A stretch of DNA of 64,000 nt. Source: Cytospora piceicola. Taxonomy: Eukaryota > Ascomycota > Sordariomycetes > Diaporthales > Cytosporaceae. Positions 22,889-35,512 of this stretch are shown one piece after another. Made by a program: the position numbers and the translations under genes. The notes below the pieces were generated by a model. The model worked only from the letters and a program-made list of their open reading frames with translations, ran no database searches and had not been told where the DNA came from. The DNA lies in the NCBI GenBank assembly GCA_023375675.1, contig JALQBC010000004.1:1364001-1428000 (forward strand), in the 5' to 3' direction. Position 1 is the stretch's first letter. Every line of letters begins with the position of its first letter.

Positions 22889-25800
22889 TGTCGTTGCGGC
22901 CAAGACGCGGAGGTTGTTGGGGGGGGGGGGACTTGGACGAAGAGGATCCCGATCAATCTAGCCAGCCAGATGTATATATTTCTGCAGCATCGTGTTCCGT
23001 CGTGTTCCTCGTTCCGACTCGTTGGAGTCTATTGGGACGGGCAAGTAAATACAGTCTAACAAACCATCGCCTACCGGCAGTCTCTCGAGCCCCTCTCTGC
23101 CCTGGTCCTCCTCGCCCTGGCCCTCGCTCTTACACGCCTCGAGAAAGGCCCCAGCGGGGACGTCGCGGTAGGTAGAGGCGGTCATGAAGAAAAGAGCCCC
23201 CCCGGCTCTGGTGTCGCGTCCAAGGCCGCCTGGTACCCATCGTCGCGAACAAACCCACCCGAGGCCGATGCTCAGCGCGAGAGAGAGAAGACGAAAGAAC
23301 GACAAGGTCATCCCCGATCGCGCCCAAAGGTGGCCGGAAGAGGGAGAAGGGAGGAGGGAGGGGGGGGGTGCTTTCCTGCCACCGCGGGCTCGCCGTGACC
23401 TGCCCGCCGGCCCGGGTGTGCTTCTCGCATGAGGACGTCAGACGGCTCGCCGGGCTACTCGGGATGAAAACGGTGGTACCGGGTCCGGTACTGCGAGTGC
23501 AGCGCCCGCTCGAGGACAACTACATGGGAAGGGTGGACTCTTCCGGATGGCCGCGGGAAGGGGGCGGGTAGGGAGAGGGAGGGGGGTTATCGTTATCATA
23601 TGGGAAGGCTCTGTTCTATAACATGGCCCCAAAGCGACCCAAACTGAGCTGGGGACACCGAGGCTCCCGACTTATCTCGCCGGAGCAGTTCCATGCTGAA
23701 CATTTACAGCCGTGCCCGTGCTCTTACGCGTGCTTCTGACATGTCAGTCTGACTTGTTGCTCGCATCCGGATCGACTCGTCCCCTTTTCAGCTTTGGGAT
23801 CCTTCAGTGTCTGCTTCCAAGGTTGATCCCGAGAACAATGAGATGACAGACGCCTTCGAGGGCCACACCCCCCTTTGACCTGCACCCCTGAGCCCCGTAA
23901 GCTATGTTGTCAGCCCTCTTTGCCCCCCCCCCCTTCCACCCCGTCGGCCATGTTGCGTATACTCCAAGGACATCTTATGAGGCACTGGTTAGCGATGAAG
24001 CCAGGTCGCTCTCCCGCTCGTGTACCTTCTGGTCGAATGTGACACTAGCAAATACGAGATGGAGTGGGGGGGCCGTCCTGGATTACTCGCCCGGGCAACT
24101 GTGACGGCGACATATACATACACAGGTATATGTGTTTTCTCCGGAGGGGGACTGGACTGGACCTGGAATCAAGACAAGTGGCTTGGAAGCATTCTCCGTT
24201 CCGGTGGAGACGTTATTGCTCGAGATACACAGGGACCCCAAGACGTGTGTCCAGGTCTATCTCGGGAGATCACGATGCGCTCTGGTCTGTGGACATGTCA
24301 TCTGTCACTCGAGACTTGGAGTCGAAGACCTCGGGAGCCACCAGATGAGCCCGTCAGGACTGGCCCGGCAGCTCTCATGGGATGGAGATTTCTACATAGC
24401 CTCGCGATCGACCTACTCGTTGGGGTCAAGTTCACCCGGGACTGTTTGTCTGTGTCTCGCTTCTCTGCTTGGACGAAGGGGAAGCGACTTCGACCGTGAT
24501 GGGCCCCAAATCGAGTGTCACAGCACGTATAGGCGGCGGACACGGCAACACTCTCGGTCTTGCAATGTTCCCCTTGGTGGCGTTCTGGTGCAATGGTCAT
24601 TCCTGTGCCGTGACATTAACAGTGCGGAGACAGAGACTTGATGGCGTCCTTCACGGTTGGTATATGCCGAGGAAGCAGGTGAGCACACAGTCGACCTCCA
24701 GGGCTGCGTGCAATAACCTCGGGCGTTGGCACGGAGTAATTTACAACCACATGGTCAAGATGGCGGGATGTCTGAAGAGACGGAACAAGTGTGTCACCCG
24801 GTGACGAGGTCGACGAGAGCGGCCTTTATGGTGGATACTAGATCAAGCAGACCAGCTCATCATGGGATCACCAACGGACGCAGCTAACTAGGTAGCAGGC
24901 CCTCGGAGGGCCATAGAAACGTCTCGCAGGAATTTGGTCCAGTCATCTATCGAAGCATCTGCTCCAATCTCATGCCCAAACGAGACTGAATATGCCTTGA
25001 GTGTTGTTGCTCGTGCTACGTGTAGGTCATTGCACCTTGGCCTCCTTGCTGCCAGCGAGCCAGCCGCCTCTATGATGACTACAGAGCTGAGTGTTTACGC
25101 CTCCAACGAGTGCTAGGGTGGGTACATGTAGTATGCCAACACAGAGAGACTCACCAGCATATCTAGGTAGCAAAAGGCATCTCGGAAGAGGAAGGAAGAG
25201 CGACCCTACGACGGTGTCCGATACTGGCGGCGAAGTGTGTTTGGTTTTCCCCCTACAGTTCATCGTCTAATGACGCCAAACACGACTCCTCTGCCTTGAT
25301 GAGACCCAGCGATCGCAGTGATACGATACATGGATGCAACACATCGATTGTCATAGATCATGTGCCGCGACCAGGCCGTTGGAGCCATGTATGTCACCCA
25401 GCCATACCACCAAGGAGCCAGGCCAGGCCACAGTTCCATCCACGCCGTGCGCCCGTTCTTTCGATCGTTCCTTGTTTTTCTTTCCTTTTGTTTTCCTCTC
25501 TTTTGTTTTTCTCCTCTTTTTTTCTTCTTCTTCTGCATATTTTCATCTTCATCTCCAATTAAATAAATAAATAAAAAACCCAAAAAGGGGGGGGGGGGGG
25601 CTTTAGTTACGATCGCTGAAGCTGGCGACAGAAATAAGACCACATGCGCCCAGATCGATCTTCAAACAAAGCATCTCCAGATCGAAGGTTATCGAGATTG
25701 TCGTCGCATTCTGGATCGGTCGTGCGAGCAGAGGAAGCTTTCTGGTGCACAGCCATCACAGGGTTGGTTGTAGGTAGGACGGTTGACGCAAGTCATCCAG

Positions 25801-26124
25801 TCGGGGGTTACATAAGTAATTACCTACCCACTACCACCAGCCTTCGAAGGAGGGTCTGGTCGGTATATGCCCCTCCTCCTTCATTACCTAGGTACTCGAG
25901 TAGGTAGGTATGTATGTACACTACATGATGCAATGTCCACGGGGAAGAGTTCCCGCCCGGCCGGTTGCCAGGGTGGTCGAACCTTGATCCGGGAATGCTA
26001 GTGTTACATAGTATACAACCGGGGAAGTGTGCCCAGGGTGGCAGGGTGGCAGGGTGGTTCTTTGACGCCAGCGATTTGTGGTTGTGGTTGTGGGTTTACC
26101 TTTACTTGGACGTCGGTGTGTCAG

Positions 26125-26175
26125 TGTCAATGTCAATGTCAATGTCAATGTCAAATGTCACTGTCACTGTCACTG
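26125..26175. repeat. (TGTCAA)n followed by (TGTCAC)n
   Basis: Five tandem TGTCAA units followed by several TGTCAC units, in non-coding DNA. Confidence 0.9.
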
Positions 26176-26364
26176 TTGGTGTCTGTCTATACTGTTACAT
26201 ATTATCAATTGATCCATATGGATACTACTGTACTGTACGCACACGCACTAGGTAGGTACTTGATCAGGTATGTACCCATCTGTCCACCTGTCCGTCCTGA
26301 CCGTCCTTTCTCGATGTTAGTGCTGCTGGCCATCGAACCGAATCGTGGCACTTTCCAGGTTTAT

Positions 26365-26408
26365 CTGTACCTGTATCTGTATCTGTATCTGTATCTGTCT
26401 CTATCTGT
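26365..26408. repeat. (CTGTAT)n microsatellite
   Basis: Tandem CTGTAT hexanucleotides with edge variants. Confidence 0.85.
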
Positions 26409-27092
26409 TGATATTGATAAGGGGTGAGTGGCAGGCTCCGAAACCAATACATGCACTGGCCTGTAGGTCTCAAAGGCAAGCCGGACTTCGGCGGCCAGTT
26501 GCGAGGCGTGACAAGGGTATCGTCTGCCCAAAGGCAGACAGCAACTATCGGAACCGCCCGTAGGGGCGCCCAAAGGAGTAACATCTTTTTTGTGTTCCCT
26601 TTCTCTCCCCAGTCGCAATAGGCCCGTCCGTGGCTTCGGTTCAGTCGTTGTGGGTCCTGGGTTTTTGCTTGAGTCTTGCATGTGCCAACAACAACTTTTG
26701 TTCTGGGGCACCTCTTCCCATTTCAGGCATTCGATACCATCCATGCCTTAGACAGCACGCACGCGATATTTCTTTACCGCGGGATCTTCTAGGTTACGTA
26801 CCAGCATGACAAGATCGCCCCGATGGGGACATCTGGAGACTCAGGGTGTTAGGGGTCTCGGGATCGGGAAAATAAAAACAAAAAATACCACACGTTTCTT
26901 GTCATGCAGGAAACCTACCTGGTATATAACAGTCAGGACAATGGGAAGGGATTGGCACTTGGTGGAGGGCCGGGGGAGGGGGAGCAATGACCCGCGGTTC
27001 GTTCGCCCCAGGCCAGGACCGTGTGTCCCGGTCCGAGCTTTTCTTGGCGAGATGCGCTTTCCGACATGTCAGTGTTTTTGAAATCCCACAAA

Positions 27093-27094
<2 letters not shown>

Positions 27095-27145
<51 letters not shown>

Positions 27146-27148
27146 TGT
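27095..27148. repeat. (GT)n microsatellite
   Basis: About 22 GT units, then a short interrupted tail. Confidence 0.95.
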
Positions 27149-27677
27149 ATGGTGGTGGTCGGTTCGGGGGATCCAAGGCACAGCTGCGCCATCATACGCG
27201 ACGAGGGCGAAGGGGGCGCCGGGGGGGAAGACACGTCTGCGGTCCGTCCGTCCTCTTTGACGGTCGGGTCCGAGCAGGGGATCGTTGGGGTTTTTAAGAT
27301 GATGCATCCCATTCATCATACATAAGACAACTTGGGCTGGGTTTTTGATTTTTTCTTGTCTCGATCTCGCCCTCCTGCAACCGCCGCGGCGATCAAAAAC
27401 CCAGGAACCCTTGTCTTTCTCAGCGTGGCTCAGATGTCCAGAAAGACAGTCCCAGGGCGGCGGCACGATAAACCGTTGAAGAGTCTTCTCCTCCTCCCCT
27501 CTCCTTTCCCACCGCTGCTTGCCTGCTGCCTCCATCGCGGGGACGTGAGCCGGTTGAGCAGGCGCGTAAGTCTGTATGTATGTATGTATGTCTGGATGCG
27601 CCCGCCTTGGCTGCTGTCGCGCACACGCATGGAGGAGCCACGACGCGTTGGTTTTTGTTCTCGATGTGGTATGTGAC

Positions 27678-27707
27678 CATGTCATGTCATGTCATGTCAT
27701 GTCTTGT
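27678..27707. repeat. (CATGT)n pentanucleotide array
   Basis: About six tandem copies of CATGT, followed by TATG-type repeats up to about 27780. Confidence 0.85.
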
Positions 27708-29108
27708 CATATCATGTAAGTATGTATGTATATACACTATGTATGTATGTATGTAGATTTGTAGATATATATGTATGTATGCGCCCAGAGTGACACAACA
27801 TCGTAGGGCTGACACAGGATCAATAGAATACGGACATAACCATGAATCCCACTGTCTTGGGAGGCAGCTCTATCGCACACACGTACTGAAATGTTTCTTT
27901 TCTTTTTTTCCCACCTCACTGGGAGCCAATATATGGCTCGCCCGTCAATTCCAGAGCTGAGGTGGCCGGCCCGGCCCAGTAAAAAAGTGATTGGATATTA
28001 CTGGATATTACTTGATCGGATCAAATCTATCTGGCTTGGGGTAAGCGTAAGTACGTATCACGGCACTGAGGCAACCCGTCTAATTCCCTCCGAGGTCTCG
28101 CGGCGGTGTTTCATCAATCAGTACCCTGAGTACCTATGTACATACCTAGGACCTAGATAGGTAGCTCCTCCCCTGTTTCCTCTAGCATGTTACGGCTCGA
28201 CCATCACATACCAAAGGAGGACAGCTTTCCGAAGTCTCGAGTCGCACTAGTTGAAAACACACGAGGCCGAACTGAGAACTAAAACACGAACGAGAACACT
28301 GACACCAACACTCTCGCGAACCCCTTCGCGAATGCATACGCGAACACGACACGAGCACTTCTCCCCCGGCCAGGCCCATCTCCAACGGCTGAGACCGTTG
28401 ATCATTACCTCTAGATTGCGGTCTATAACCTTGGCGGTGACGCTTGTTTCGACGACAAGTCCGTTGGGAGGGGGGGAAAGAGAGAATAAGATACCCTACC
28501 CTAGGGTGCCTTGGTACAGTATATACAGTATAAATAAACATAGGGATAGGGTTGTATAAGGTTAACCACTAACCCCACTAGTTGCCGTTAGCGTTGCATC
28601 CGAGCTCCCCGTCCCTGCCGCCGGGCGGATCGAGCCGTGATTGGAGCAGTACGGCAGGGGGGGGGTAAAATATGATGGGGCGAAGGGTTGTAATATGTTA
28701 CACGGGACCGAGGCGCCGGGCCAGGCGAGGAAAGGATGGGGTGGTGGTGTTGGTGGTGGAGGAGGAGGAGGACGAGGAGGAGGGGGAGTGGGCTTGTTTC
28801 ACGGGCTGAGGTTTGCGCGTGAGGGAACCTTCTAGATCACAAGATGGTGTTGCAACACAGGGGGGGGCAAAGAGAGAGAGAGGGAAGGAAGGAGGGAAGG
28901 AAGGAAGGGAAACAAAGAGAAGGAGAAAAAAAAAGGAAAAGAAAAAAAAAAGACTCAATCTTGAAATGTACGGGATCTGTACCTTGCTTGCGAGCTTCGA
29001 GGGTCGAGGGTCGGGGGGGGGGGTTCGAGGGCGAGGGTCGTGCACAATATGATAGATGACAGATCTTAAATGCCCCGATCGCGTTTGGAGTATCGTACAT
29101 ACATCTAC

Positions 29109-29110
<2 letters not shown>

Positions 29111-29139
<29 letters not shown>

Positions 29140-29140
29140 C
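29111..29140. repeat. (CATA)n microsatellite
   Basis: About seven perfect copies of the tetranucleotide CATA. Confidence 0.9.
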
Positions 29141-29949
29141 TTCTACATACATGCGTACACTGCATACATGACATACACGCCTTGGCCCAGAAGCCCAGGT
29201 GAAAGGCACTTGGGAGTTTTTCTGGTTGTCTCCACAAGGCCGCAGTTCGAGCGAGTGACTTGCAGGAGAGCAAGTTCGGCAAGCCGCCCGGTCAAGAAAA
29301 GGCGTTTTTTCTCTCTGTCATGACATCTTCTGGACTTCACGGCAAAACTCATTCATAATCATTCATCCCATGCCCCTCGTCATCTTCTTTAATTTCTTCT
29401 TCAACTAACTGCTTCTCCCGGGGTCGGCTCTTCCGCCGGAGCCTGCTGGTGATGATGATGATGATGATGTGTATGATGTATTTTATTTTCTTTCTTTTTC
29501 TTCTTTCTCCCGGGGGCGGGGCCGGGGCCGGGGACGGCGTGGCTCCTCTCTGGTCCGTCGGCATATCGACATCTCGACATCTCTACATCATGCCTCGGCC
29601 TGGCCTGTCGCTCACGTGGCCTCACCGCCAAGACCACAAAACAGAAAACAAAAAGAAAAAAAAGAGATCCCCACACCATTTCAGGCCGTCCAGGTGGCGG
29701 CGGGTTGGTCGGCTGGCCGTGGAGGCCTGAGGGGAGCTGGGAGAGCCCGATGATGGATGGGAAATTCCAATCTCACTGGTATTTTTCGCAAGCAGATCGC
29801 AAACTAAGCAACTGGGCCGAATAAACAATACCCACACAGGGGGGCAGAGGACACCCCCCCCGGGCCTCGGGCCACGCCACAATGCGGGTGATAACTGATA
29901 GGACGGATAGATCTGATTACCTGGATCCGTGCTGCGCGGGATTTGGGAA

Positions 29950-30078
29950 GATTTAAGGTAAGGTAAGGCGGCAGGGTCAGGTAAAGCAGGGTCAGGTAAG
30001 GCAAGGTCAGCCAAGATCAGGCAAGGCGAGGTCAGGCCAAGGTTTAAGGTCAGCCAAGGTAAGGCAAGGCAAGGTAGC
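29950..30078. repeat. Degenerate AAGGTCAGGC-like repeat block
   Basis: About 130 bases of imperfect tandem units built on AAGGTAAGG, AAGGTCAGG and AAGGTCAGCC. Several units look like splice donors, but no exon is associated with them. Confidence 0.7.
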
Positions 30079-30659
30079 CGTAATTCGCAGCGCCCCCCCC
30101 CTTCCCCATCTCCTCCCACCCCCACAAAAATCATGTTTCAAAGTGATCCCATGTTCGTCTTCATCTTCTCCTCCTGCTCCTCCTCCTGCTCCCCCTCCTG
30201 CTCCTCCTTCCTATCCCGCGGGGACAAAACCTCAGCCGCCGTGCACATCCAAATCTCAAAAGAAAGATCCACCGTTCGCGCGCTCGTGTTGGATGGGGGG
30301 GGGTGTGTGTGGTCCTCGCTAATCTGTCTTTCCCGCCTGCAAGGGGCAGATGTGGGTTGTGCACCACCCCTCCCAAGCCACCAGATCTTGCTGTGCCCTC
30401 CGTGAAGCTCCGGTTGCGTGGGACAACTGTGTCACGTATACGGACGGGGTTCGATGGGGTTTTCAGGCTAGGCTGGGCGGCCAAGGAAGAGGACAAGGAA
30501 AGAAGAAAAAAGAGAAGAGAGAGACAGAGAGGTGTGCTGCGGCTCGGGGAGCGACATGCCTGACAGCCGGGAAAACACAGCCCGCCCGCCTTTTTGATAG
30601 TTCCACCTCGGTGTAACGCCCTTTTGGACGTGAAGGAAGATGGGGACATGGGATAATAG

Positions 30660-30728
30660 GACATTGACATTGACATTGACATTGACATTGACATTGACAT
30701 GGACATTGACATGGACATGGACATGGAT
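30660..30728. repeat. (GACATT)n array turning into (GACATG)n
   Basis: About seven GACATT copies followed by GACATG variants. Read on the minus strand it creates artificial Met-Ser runs in long open frames. Confidence 0.95.
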
Positions 30729-31334
30729 GGGCCGAGGCATGAGTGTTTGAACGAGACACATGTATGTACGTATGCTACGTCCAACCAGGTAAGTCCACAC
30801 ACGCCCGGGGACGCGACATGGCCCCTGGATGAGTGAGTACCTTGGTGGTAGAGTTTCATCGATCGTCGGCGAGGACTGCCGGCAGATGGCACGAGCAATC
30901 GATAACGATTGTTTTTTTTTTTGGTTTTGGTTTTTCTTGGGGGGGGGGGGGTCATTTGTTTTGGTTTTCTTTTCCCTCCTCGTCTGATGTGCCGACATGT
31001 ATGTAGCCCAACTGCCTGACGGGGAACTTGACGGTGAGGATCGGGTAGCTCCACGGCCCAAAAAGGGGTCCTCCTCCTTCCACCCTTCTCTACTACCTAC
31101 TCGTCCTCGTCCTCGTCCGCCTCCGCAGCAGCGAGGCCGCAGGCGCCGTCGGGTTACCACGCAGTGTGCCACGCAGAAGGAAAGTTGCGTATGCTGCTGC
31201 GACTCCAGAAGGCCCCCGTGCGCCGTCGTGCCTCTCGGATCGAGAACGGGACGGTCAATGACATGGTGTATGCCCAGGTGTATAGTGAGGGAGAAGAGCC
31301 CATTCGGGCCAGTCCACGTCTGACAGCAGTACAA

Positions 31335-31368
31335 ACATACATACATACATACATACATACATACATAC
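31335..31368. repeat. (CATA)n microsatellite
   Basis: About eight tandem CATA copies. Confidence 0.9.
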
Positions 31369-34300
31369 CGCGTAGCACATTCATTCAATCCATACAAACA
31401 CATACATACATACAGTAGTGCCGCATCGGAGAGTGGGTTCCGGGGGTGCGAACATGCAAGAATTGCACACACGGCACACACGCGGCACACACGTAGCTAG
31501 GTAATGAACGGCACAGCGAACATGAGCAACGTCCACGGGTGGACAGGTTGTTTGCTGGGGTCTGGTGTATACGACTTTGTTGGGCTGAGATGGCGAGAGA
31601 GGGACAGAGAGACACACAGGAACTGAGGGAGGCAAGCTGAGAGAGAGACACAGACAAGCTGAGAGGAAGAGAGAGCTCGCTGCTGAGAGGTGGGAACAGA
31701 CGAAAAGGATCCATGGATGCTTAGCGCTGAAAACAGACACGGAATTTCGGGATCACCCACCACCTCACGAAAATAATAACCAAGTAGCATACACACCCCC
31801 GCCTTTAATCCATCCTCTTTGCCGCCAATCTCTCTTTCTCTCTCTCACTCTCTCTCTCTCCCTCTCCCTATCTATCTAGAACACGAGGCTTTTTTATTTT
31901 ATTCTCTTGTCGTTGTAATGTTTGTACGGTAGTGTATCTAGTGTATCGTATGTATAGAGTGTGTAGTGTGTGTAGTGTGTGTAGTGAATGTGGTCTTTGT
32001 GGTGTACCGGTATGTAGTGTGTATGTTAGTGTGTATATAGCGTAACGAGAGCGGGACGGGTCGTTTGTTGTGGGAACGATGTTGCACCTCAAGCTGTACC
32101 CCATCATTTCAGGCTATCTAGTCAGGCTATCAGGCTATCTAGCCTGATGGGTTTGGACGACCAGGACGACATGAGGCACGCACGCAAGCACGCAAGCACG
32201 CAAGCACGCACGCACGCACACACTCACTCGACTCTGTGTGCTGTCTTGTTGGTCCTGATAAGGCGAGACGAACCAAACGCTGATCTACATACCCACGTGT
32301 TGTTGTTGTCTGTCCCCCCCCTGGAGGCCCGGAGGTTTACGTACCAGATATTTATTAAAACACTGCCGGAGACAAACCCCACTCAACTTGTCCCGGTCTC
32401 TCTGTCTTCCTGTGTGTCCTTGGTCAGTTCGTGGGTTTGTTCATACCTAAGTACACAACGCAACTAAGTCATGATTGATATCTAATGGAGGCCACCATCG
32501 AGGCTCTCTCGACAACCTTTGCAGCGTGGGATTTGGAGGTAGAAATCAAAAGGTAGATGGGGGTTAGCAGCTGTACCTAAGGTAATGGCCTGGGTTAATG
32601 CATCCAATAAGACGAGGCCATTATAATCTGTACTTACCCGATCAGATCGTCCGATAAACCAGAACCCCGGGAATATAATGGTACATAGACTACATGCCTT
32701 AGGTTACCTTGGGTAGGCAGGTATACTGATGACCGCGTATTGTCCCGGGGTGTGGTGTTTGTACACATGTACATACGTAAAAGGGCATATCAAGAGAAGG
32801 AGGCCGGGGTTTATATCAGAGCGCTAGGCCCTACTGGGTAAACAAACATGTCTGGGACTTCTCTCCTCTTTTCTTCCTGGTCATCTTATTTTTCAAGGTA
32901 CCAGACAGAGTATGTGAGCTGTGTAAGTCGACTGACTGACTTGACTGACTGACTGACTGACTACCTGGGTACCTGCTTGATACTAACACCTGAGTAGGTA
33001 TACACAACACACACCCCATGGGGGGTCCATATCATAATCTACCTAGGTACCTAAGTACTCATGGCCTTTCTGGCCCGGGGAACAGACGTCTCTGTTCTGT
33101 TCTATATATCTAGCGCTGTAACGTGCGAACCGCCAACGTGCAAATGAGAGGCCGAGGAATGGTTCTGGGAGCGTTGCATGTGTCTCAACTCAACACGGCC
33201 TCCAGTTGATCGGAGGGGCCGCGACTTTGATGGCCGCTACTTAGGTACTTTCATAGCCGCCTCCCCCCCCGGTATGTTATGCCGTATGCCGTATGCCGTA
33301 TGATAATGATGATGATGATGATGCAAAGTGCAGTTTGGACGACGTGTGGTGTTTGAAAGGTCTATTGCCGCTGACCCTGGCTGCAAACTCCTCGTTCCTT
33401 TCTTTTCTTTCTTTTTTTTGTTTCTTTTTTTTTTTTTTTTTCCTTCTTCTTTTCTTTGTTTTTTCTCTTTACCCTTTCCTGTCTCGCTTATTTTCTCTGG
33501 GTGGCCTGCTGTCGAGGAGTCCCTGTCAAACTTCCGAGTCCGACCATATGTTGCCCATCCCACAATCCACTCCACACCTATCCACCCACACAAAAGAAGT
33601 GCCCCCTCCCATGCCTGTTGCTGCATCGCAGCGGTGTGACAGGGGATGCAAGATCGTAACATGGCCCGAATCTCTTCCTGATTGCTTTTGCTCTGTCGGG
33701 AAGGGCTTGCGAATCCGGCAGACCCCGTCGATCCCGTCGAGACCCGCGGCAGATCGCACAAGTCAAAACAACAACGACGACAACAACCTGGAAACCACAC
33801 ACACACACACACACTAACAACACACTCTCACACACACAGAAGAAGAAGAGAAAAAAGAAAGAAAAAAAAACCACTCATTGGAAAACCAACCAAAAAAGAC
33901 GTTGAGGAGTCTTGATGGGGAGGTTGTGTCACGACAGCATCGGAGAGAAAGAAAAGAAAGACAACACTCCCACCAAAACACCCCCATTCTTCCCTTTTTT
34001 GTTTTGTCTTTTTTTTTTTTTTCCTTTTTTCTTTTTTTCCCTTTCTTCTTTCTTCCCGTTGTACCACAATTAACGGCCAACCACGCCGACTGACCGGGTC
34101 CGGAATTCATCAGCCGGAGCCAGACTGACGGGCCTGTTGACTGCTTTTAAATATCAACCGACTACACTACTGCAACTACTACATACCGTTAATGTGTTGT
34201 CTTCCACATGAGTGTTTTTTTTTCTTCTTCTTCTTTCTTTTCTTTTCTTTTCCGTTTTCTCACTTGTTTGCTTTGGTCGACACGCCGTACCGGTAACCGG

Positions 34301-35478
34301 GTTGCCACCTCTGTAGATCCCCAAATGACGCGCTTTTTGGCTGGGGGTTAAAGATATACGTACACACACAAACACACACACACACACACCACACCACACA
34401 TATACTAGGCTTATAGGGTTCTAGGTTTCCTTTTATTATTTTGGGGTCCAGGGAAGAAGTCCCAAGTAAGTCCGCAAGTAAAGCCGCCAATTGCGGTACA
34501 AAGCATGCACATTCTACGTACTGGTGAAACAGAAGAGGGGGGGCGTTTCCGTTATCCCTCGGCGGGCCTCGTACACAATATACCCAGACGAGCCGAGTAC
34601 GAGGGCACCATAATCAATCAGACCAGTCCGAGACTCTTGCCTCTCTCCACCGCTTTCTCTCTTTTCTCTTTCTCTCTGTCACCCTCTCACTCTTCCGTCT
34701 TCCCTCCTCGTCCGTGTTCCTGATCCGGGGAATTCTGAAGGACAGATCCGCCCGCCAACCCGCCCGCCCATCGGTCACAGGGGATGGAGGGGGGGTGGGG
34801 AAAGGAAGGAAGGGGAAAAAGGAAAAACGAGGCAAGAAAAACAAAGAGTGGTAGTGTAATCCCAGCTGCCAGATTCGCGAGGTGCGAGTTTACAAGGGTA
34901 ACTCGCAGCAGCATCAGCAGCAGCAGCAGCAGCAACAGGTTGCACTCTGCATACACAGTAGCATGTATGTATGTATGTGTTTGTGTGTGTGTGTGTGTGT
35001 GCGTGCGTGCGTGTCTGTGTGAGTGCGGTAACGAGGCGAGGGCGGGAAGCGGTGACATGTCATATTCTGTGGAGATCTGGCATGCGACGGGGAACTGGAA
35101 AGGACAGGCCCGGTGGGGGTGTGTGGAATGGTAAAATAGGCACCCGCTATCGAAGGTGTGTGGAGAGGTCCGCCTGTTTCCCTTTTTTTTCTTTTTTGTT
35201 GGTTTCTTCTGTTTTTTGTTATTTTGTTTCTTCTTCCAGATGTTCATCTACATACCACCCCCCCCCCCCCCAGTCTCCCTTCTTCTCCCCACCAACCACT
35301 TCCACCACCACCTCCCTCCTCCCCCAGCCCTTTTTCGATGGGCAAGGAGGAAAAGGTACGGCAGGTTGCACAAAAGCAGCCCGGAGCCGGGACCATGACG
35401 CAGCATCTGCCAGACTGGCGTGACTTTTTATTTTGGGATCGTGCTGCAAGGCGGCTCCTGGTGGTACCGTGGTACTGT

Positions 35479-35512
35479 ACATACATACATACATACATAC
35501 ATACATACATAC
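35479..35512. repeat. (CATA)n microsatellite
   Basis: About eight tandem CATA copies, followed closely by a CCTAGG palindrome. Confidence 0.9.

Noticed and set aside
26933..27685. 250-codon minus-strand open frame
   Set aside because: It crosses the GT microsatellite (a Thr-His run) and has no recognisable segment.
30161..31490. Two long minus-strand open frames (297 and 340 codons)
   Set aside because: Their length depends on the GACATT array, which reads as a Met-Ser or Val-His run, and on poly-basic low complexity. No domain is visible and both frames overlap.
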